NCBI GenBank assembly: GCA_024654105.1
Contig: JANLID010000111.1
Coordinates: 1-8,232 of the forward strand
DNA length: 8,232 nt
Reading direction: 5' to 3'
Origin: Gallionella sp.
Lineage (GTDB): Bacteria; Pseudomonadota; Gammaproteobacteria; Burkholderiales; Gallionellaceae
Shown here: piece by piece, positions 4,870 to 8,232 of the stretch
How positions within the stretch are numbered: the stretch's first letter is position 1
How the letters are laid out: each line of letters opens with the position of its first letter
The notes under the pieces: generated by a model
What the model saw: the letters and a program-made list of their open reading frames with translations, nothing else
Databases searched by the model: none
What the model was told of the DNA's origin: nothing
Translations under genes and position numbers: made by a program

Positions 4870-7800
4870 ATGGGTATCTCCGGGCGTATCGCCAAATATT
4901 TTCTGCATTCACAGATGACTCCGCTGCTGGCGCTGGTTGCCGTGCTGCTGGGGGTTTTTGCGATACTGGTGACGCCGCGCGAGGAAGAACCGCAGATCAA
5001 CGTAACCATGGCGAACGTGCTGGTCTCCTATCCAGGCGCATCCGCCAGAGACGTGGCACAGATTGTGGCGACGCCCGCCGAACAGGTGCTGGCGCAGATT
5101 GCAGGCGTGGATCACGTGTATTCCGTGTCGCAGCCGGGCATGGCGATTATTACCGTGCAATTCAAGGTGGGGGAAGAGCATATCCCCTCGCTGGTAAAAC
5201 TCTACGATGTCGTACATTCCAATGCGGACTGGCTGCCGCAAACGCTGGGTGTGGGTCAGCCCATCATCAAGGCCAAGGGTATCGATGACGTTCCGATGGT
5301 TGCGTTGACCCTGTGGCGCGAACAGGCAACCGGTGGTGGCCTTGAACTGACCCAGGTGGCGCATGCCATCGAGGCTGAGCTGAAGCGCGTCCCCGGCACG
5401 CGGGAAGTGAACACGCTGGGCGCGACGCAGCGCATGGTGCGCGTGTTGTTGAGCCCGGAAGACCTGAATGCCTACCAGCTCACGATGCAGGACGTGCGCG
5501 CCGCACTGCAGTCTGCCAATGTGTCGCAGAACGCCGGAAATCTGGTGCAGGGCAACCGCGAGTTATTGGTGCAGACCGGCAGTTTTCTGAGCGATGCCAG
5601 CGAAGTGAGGCAGTTGGTAATCGGTGTGGCTGACGGCAGACCGGTGTTTCTGCGCGATGTCGCCGAGGTACGGGATGGCGCAGACCAGCCGAATAGCTAT
5701 GTGTGGTTCGGCACCGGTGTCGCCGCCGGGGACAAGCAGATCAAGGCCAAGGGCAAATTTACCGCAGTGACGGTGGCTGTTACCAAGAAACCGGGCGCCA
5801 ACGCCGTGGAGATTGCCAACAAACTGATGCTGCGCGTGGACGAGCTCAAGGGCAGCGTCATTCCGGATGACGTGCAGGTCAGCATCACGCGCAATTATGG
5901 CGAGACCGCCAACGACAAGGCGATGAAGCTGATCCAGAAGCTGCTGTTCGCCACTTTCGCAGTGGTCGCGCTGGTATGGTTCGCCATGGGACGGCGCGAG
6001 GCATTGGTGGTCGGCATCGCGGTGCTGCTGACATTGGCGGCAACCTTGTTCGCCTCGTGGGCATGGGGCTTCACGCTGAATCGGGTATCGCTGTTCGCGC
6101 TGATTTTTTCCATTGGAATATTGGTTGATGACGCAATCGTTGTGGTTGAAAACATTCATCGCCATCGTTTGATGGCGATGAATGTTAAGCCCGACTCGTC
6201 GGACGGCCAAAACCAGAATATCCATCGCCGGCACGCCCTGGCACCGCATCAGTCCCTGGCGGAAATCATTCCCGAAGCGGTGGATGAAGTGGGCAGCCCC
6301 ACTATCCTGGCAACCTTCACGGTGATTGCGGCGCTCCTGCCGATGGCGTTTGTCAGCGGCCTGATGGGGCCATACATGAGTCCGATTCCGATCAACGCCA
6401 GCATGGGGATGCTGATCTCGCTGGCGGTGGCGTTCGTCATCACACCGTGGCTGGTGTACCGCTTCGCCGGAGCGCACCACGGCACTGTACAGAATGAACA
6501 GAACACCGGGATCGACCGCTTCTTCCGCGAGCGGCTCGGCCCGTTCCTTAATGGAGCACATGGCAAGCCGGCGCGTCGCAAGCTGTGGCTTGGCATTCTC
6601 GCCGCGCTGATGCTGGCGTCGTCATTGGCGGTGGTGAAGCTGGTGGTGCTGAAGATGTTGCCGTTCGATAATAAGTCGGAATTCCAGATCGTGGTGGACA
6701 TGCCCAGCGGCACAGCGCTGGAACAGACCAACGCGGTGCTGCATGAAATTGGCGACTATCTCGCGACCGTGCCGGAGGTGACCGATTATCAGGCATACAC
6801 CGGCACGGCCTCGCCGATCAATTTCAACGGCTTGGTGCGCCAGTATTATCTGCGCAGTGCCGCCGAGCAGGGCGACATCCAGGTGAATCTGCGCGACAAG
6901 CATCATCGCGACCGCAGCAGCCACCAGATCGCCACTGCCGCTCTGGAGCCGGTGCAGAAAATCGCCCGGCGCCGGGGCGCAAAGGTAAAAATCGTCGAGG
7001 TGCCGCCCGGGCCGCCGGTGATGTCGCCGATCGTGGCGGAAATTTATGGGCCGGATTATGAAGGCGCGCGTCAGGTGGCCGGCAAGGTGCGTGAACAGTT
7101 CGCCAAAACCGGAAATATTGTCGGCATCGACGACACTGTTACTGAGCCCGCGCCGAAGCTGCTGTTGCATGTACTGCAGAGCAAGGCCGCGTTGCTCGGC
7201 GTTGCGCCGCATGACATTGTGGACGCGATTGGCATGGCGCTGTCCGGTCAGGAGGTCGCTTCGCTGCACGACGAGAATGCCAAGTATGCGCCGCCGTTGC
7301 GCATCGGCCTGCCGCCAGAGCGACGCAGCCAGATCGATGAGGTGTTGAAGCTCAAGGTGCGCGCGCGTGACGGCGTACTGGTGTCGCTGTCCGAAGTGGT
7401 GCGGGTGATTCCTGCGCAGCGTGATTATCCGATCCATCACAAGGATTTGCTGCCGGTGGTGTATGTGTTCGGCGATATGACAGGCGAGCTGGACAGCCCG
7501 CTGTATGGCATGTTCGGCATCAACGGCAAGGTCGGCGGCATGGCGCTGGAACAGGGCGGTACGCTGGAACCATACTTCTTCCAACAACCGTCCGATCCCT
7601 ATTCCGGGTACGCGCTGAAGTGGGATGGTGAATGGCAAGTGACCTTCGAGACTTTTCGCGACATGGGCATCGCCTACGGCGTGGGATTGATCCTGATCTA
7701 TCTGCTGGTGGTGGCGCAATTCAAGAGCTACGTTGTGCCGCTGGTCATCATGGCGCCGATCCCGCTCACCATCATCGGGGTGATGCCGGGACATGCGCTG

Positions 7801-8136
7801 TTCGGCGCGCAGTTCACCGCCACCTCGATGATCGGCATGATCGCGCTGGCCGGCGTCATCGTGCGCAACTCAATCCTGCTGGTGGACTTCGTCAATCTAC
7901 AGTTGCGGGATGGCGTGGCGTTGCAACAGGCGGTGGTCGCCGCTGCCGGCGCGCGCGCCAAACCAATTCTGCTCACCGGGTTGGCGGCGATGCTCGGCGC
8001 GCTGTTCATTCTTGACGACCCGATCTTCAATGGCCTTGCGCTGTCCCTGATATTCGGCATCCTCGTTTCCACCTTACTGACATTGGTGGTGATCCCGGTG
8101 TTGTACTACGCCACGCTGCATAAAAAATTCCAGTAA
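4870..8136 (+). CDS. RND-family efflux permease (AcrB-like, HAE-type)
   Basis: A proton-driven inner-membrane pump of 1088 residues working with the adaptor just upstream. TM1 lies at about 17-35, followed by TPREEEPQI and the porter domain (GVDHVYSVSQPGMAIITVQF). TM2-TM4 occupy about 357-427, and TM4 holds the proton-relay pair Asp420-Asp421 (GILVDDAIVVVEN). TM5 starts near 479 (ILATFTVIAALLPMAFVSG), TM7 near 573, then the second porter half and the C-terminal TM block from about 930 to 1083. The position equivalent to AcrB Lys940 is Arg999 (AGVIVRNSILLVDF), so the relay is Asp-Asp-Arg. The DD motif and GPYM/PW motifs point to a drug- or solvent-type pump rather than a heavy-metal CusA type. 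The cytoplasmic TM4-TM5 loop has an apparent 22-residue insertion (about 428-449). The ATG is preceded by TAGGA nine bases upstream. No outer-membrane factor is encoded here, so one must come from elsewhere. Confidence 0.95.
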   Translation: MGISGRIAKYFLHSQMTPLLALVAVLLGVFAILVTPREEEPQINVTMANVLVSYPGASARDVAQIVATPAEQVLAQIAGVDHVYSVSQPGMAIITVQFKVGEEHIPSLVKLYDVVHSNADWLPQTLGVGQPIIKAKGIDDVPMVALTLWREQATGGGLELTQVAHAIEAELKRVPGTREVNTLGATQRMVRVLLSPEDLNAYQLTMQDVRAALQSANVSQNAGNLVQGNRELLVQTGSFLSDASEVRQLVIGVADGRPVFLRDVAEVRDGADQPNSYVWFGTGVAAGDKQIKAKGKFTAVTVAVTKKPGANAVEIANKLMLRVDELKGSVIPDDVQVSITRNYGETANDKAMKLIQKLLFATFAVVALVWFAMGRREALVVGIAVLLTLAATLFASWAWGFTLNRVSLFALIFSIGILVDDAIVVVENIHRHRLMAMNVKPDSSDGQNQNIHRRHALAPHQSLAEIIPEAVDEVGSPTILATFTVIAALLPMAFVSGLMGPYMSPIPINASMGMLISLAVAFVITPWLVYRFAGAHHGTVQNEQNTGIDRFFRERLGPFLNGAHGKPARRKLWLGILAALMLASSLAVVKLVVLKMLPFDNKSEFQIVVDMPSGTALEQTNAVLHEIGDYLATVPEVTDYQAYTGTASPINFNGLVRQYYLRSAAEQGDIQVNLRDKHHRDRSSHQIATAALEPVQKIARRRGAKVKIVEVPPGPPVMSPIVAEIYGPDYEGARQVAGKVREQFAKTGNIVGIDDTVTEPAPKLLLHVLQSKAALLGVAPHDIVDAIGMALSGQEVASLHDENAKYAPPLRIGLPPERRSQIDEVLKLKVRARDGVLVSLSEVVRVIPAQRDYPIHHKDLLPVVYVFGDMTGELDSPLYGMFGINGKVGGMALEQGGTLEPYFFQQPSDPYSGYALKWDGEWQVTFETFRDMGIAYGVGLILIYLLVVAQFKSYVVPLVIMAPIPLTIIGVMPGHALFGAQFTATSMIGMIALAGVIVRNSILLVDFVNLQLRDGVALQQAVVAAAGARAKPILLTGLAAMLGALFILDDPIFNGLALSLIFGILVSTLLTLVVIPVLYYATLHKKFQ
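6151..6216. repeat. In-frame 66-bp insertion with perfect palindrome inside the RND gene
   Basis: Bases 6151-6166 (AACATTCATCGCCATC) are the exact reverse complement of 6171-6186, around a GTTT loop. A second short palindrome (CCGAC-TC-GTCGG) follows at 6191-6202. The stretch is bounded by an imperfect direct repeat, AACATTCATCGCC (6151-6163) and AATATCCATCGCC (6217-6229). The repeats match at 11 of 13 positions and both are in frame, encoding NIHR. The first palindrome arm is the gene's own conserved coding sequence after TM4. That it was added to an ancestral loop is inferred from the usual loop length in relatives as I remember them. Confidence 0.8.
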
Positions 8137-8232
8137 AATCACCGTCAACCACATTTTAGAATCCGCGCCAGTGCCTGATCTACGATATATTTTTAGCGAT
8201 TGAAATAACTTAATTGAGTGGAAGCGTCATGC
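8137..8232. other. Downstream non-coding tail; possible next start at the window edge
   Basis: These 96 AT-leaning bases follow the permease stop. No convincing GC-rich hairpin with a T tract is seen; only a weak TAAAAT/ATTTTA pairing occurs near 8135-8160. An ATG at 8229-8231 is preceded by GGAAG four bases upstream and could begin another gene, but one base of coding sequence cannot support a call. Confidence 0.4.

Noticed and set aside
6151..6186. Rho-independent terminator
   Set aside because: The stem is strong but is mid-gene, in frame, and followed by AAGCCCG rather than a T tract.
6622..7794. Long minus-strand open frame (390 codons) inside the RND gene, and a 332-codon one at 5563-6561
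   Set aside because: Both are antisense shadows of a GC-biased coding gene. Their products are His/Gln/Arg-rich with no recognisable domain, and the plus-strand RND protein is unmistakable.

Overview
This window most likely comes from a chromosome of a moderately GC-rich betaproteobacterium. The gpmI - envC-like - S41 protease gene order and the protein style suggest the Nitrosomonadales/Gallionellaceae neighbourhood. That is a guess from gene order and flavour and was not checked by any search.

Layout. Bases 1-3320 carry a leftward (minus-strand) housekeeping cluster. It runs gpmI (cofactor-independent phosphoglycerate mutase), then an EnvC-type degenerate M23 protein, then the 5' part of a ctpA-type C-terminal processing protease cut by the window edge. 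The genes overlap or nearly touch (ATGA overlap, then a 13-base gap), so they look like one operon joining glycolysis to septal cell-wall and periplasmic proteolysis functions. A 99-base divergent intergenic region (3321-3419) separates it from a rightward unit. That unit is a small ArsR/SmtB-type repressor with the cysteine pair of the BigR/SqrR persulfide sensors, an AT-rich promoter containing a perfect palindrome, a periplasmic adaptor (membrane fusion) protein, and a 1088-residue RND efflux permease. No outer-membrane channel gene is present. The last 96 bases hold no recognisable complete gene.

How it may work together. The regulator probably sits on the palindrome at 3742-3761, whose centre is the predicted -10 box of the adaptor/RND operon. 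It would release the promoter when its two cysteines react, by analogy to BigR/SqrR. The natural reading is a thiol- or persulfide-switched efflux pump; this is an inference.

Unexplained structure. (1) A heptanucleotide repeat (ACAGAAG/ACAGAGG; CTGTCAT in the other orientation) occurs at two distant places, always at gene ends. It forms the 3' end of gpmI, the 5' end and signal-peptide core of envC, and the hydrophilic tail of the adaptor. The two loci share an exact 25-base string and are translated from opposite strands. (2) Next to the first array is a 55-bp tandem duplication, each copy starting with GTGGCGTAGCC and continuing into heptamers. (3) The RND gene carries an apparent in-frame 66-bp insertion in the TM4-TM5 cytoplasmic loop. 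It includes a perfect 16-bp-arm palindrome made from the gene's own conserved codons, and is bounded by a 13-bp imperfect direct repeat.
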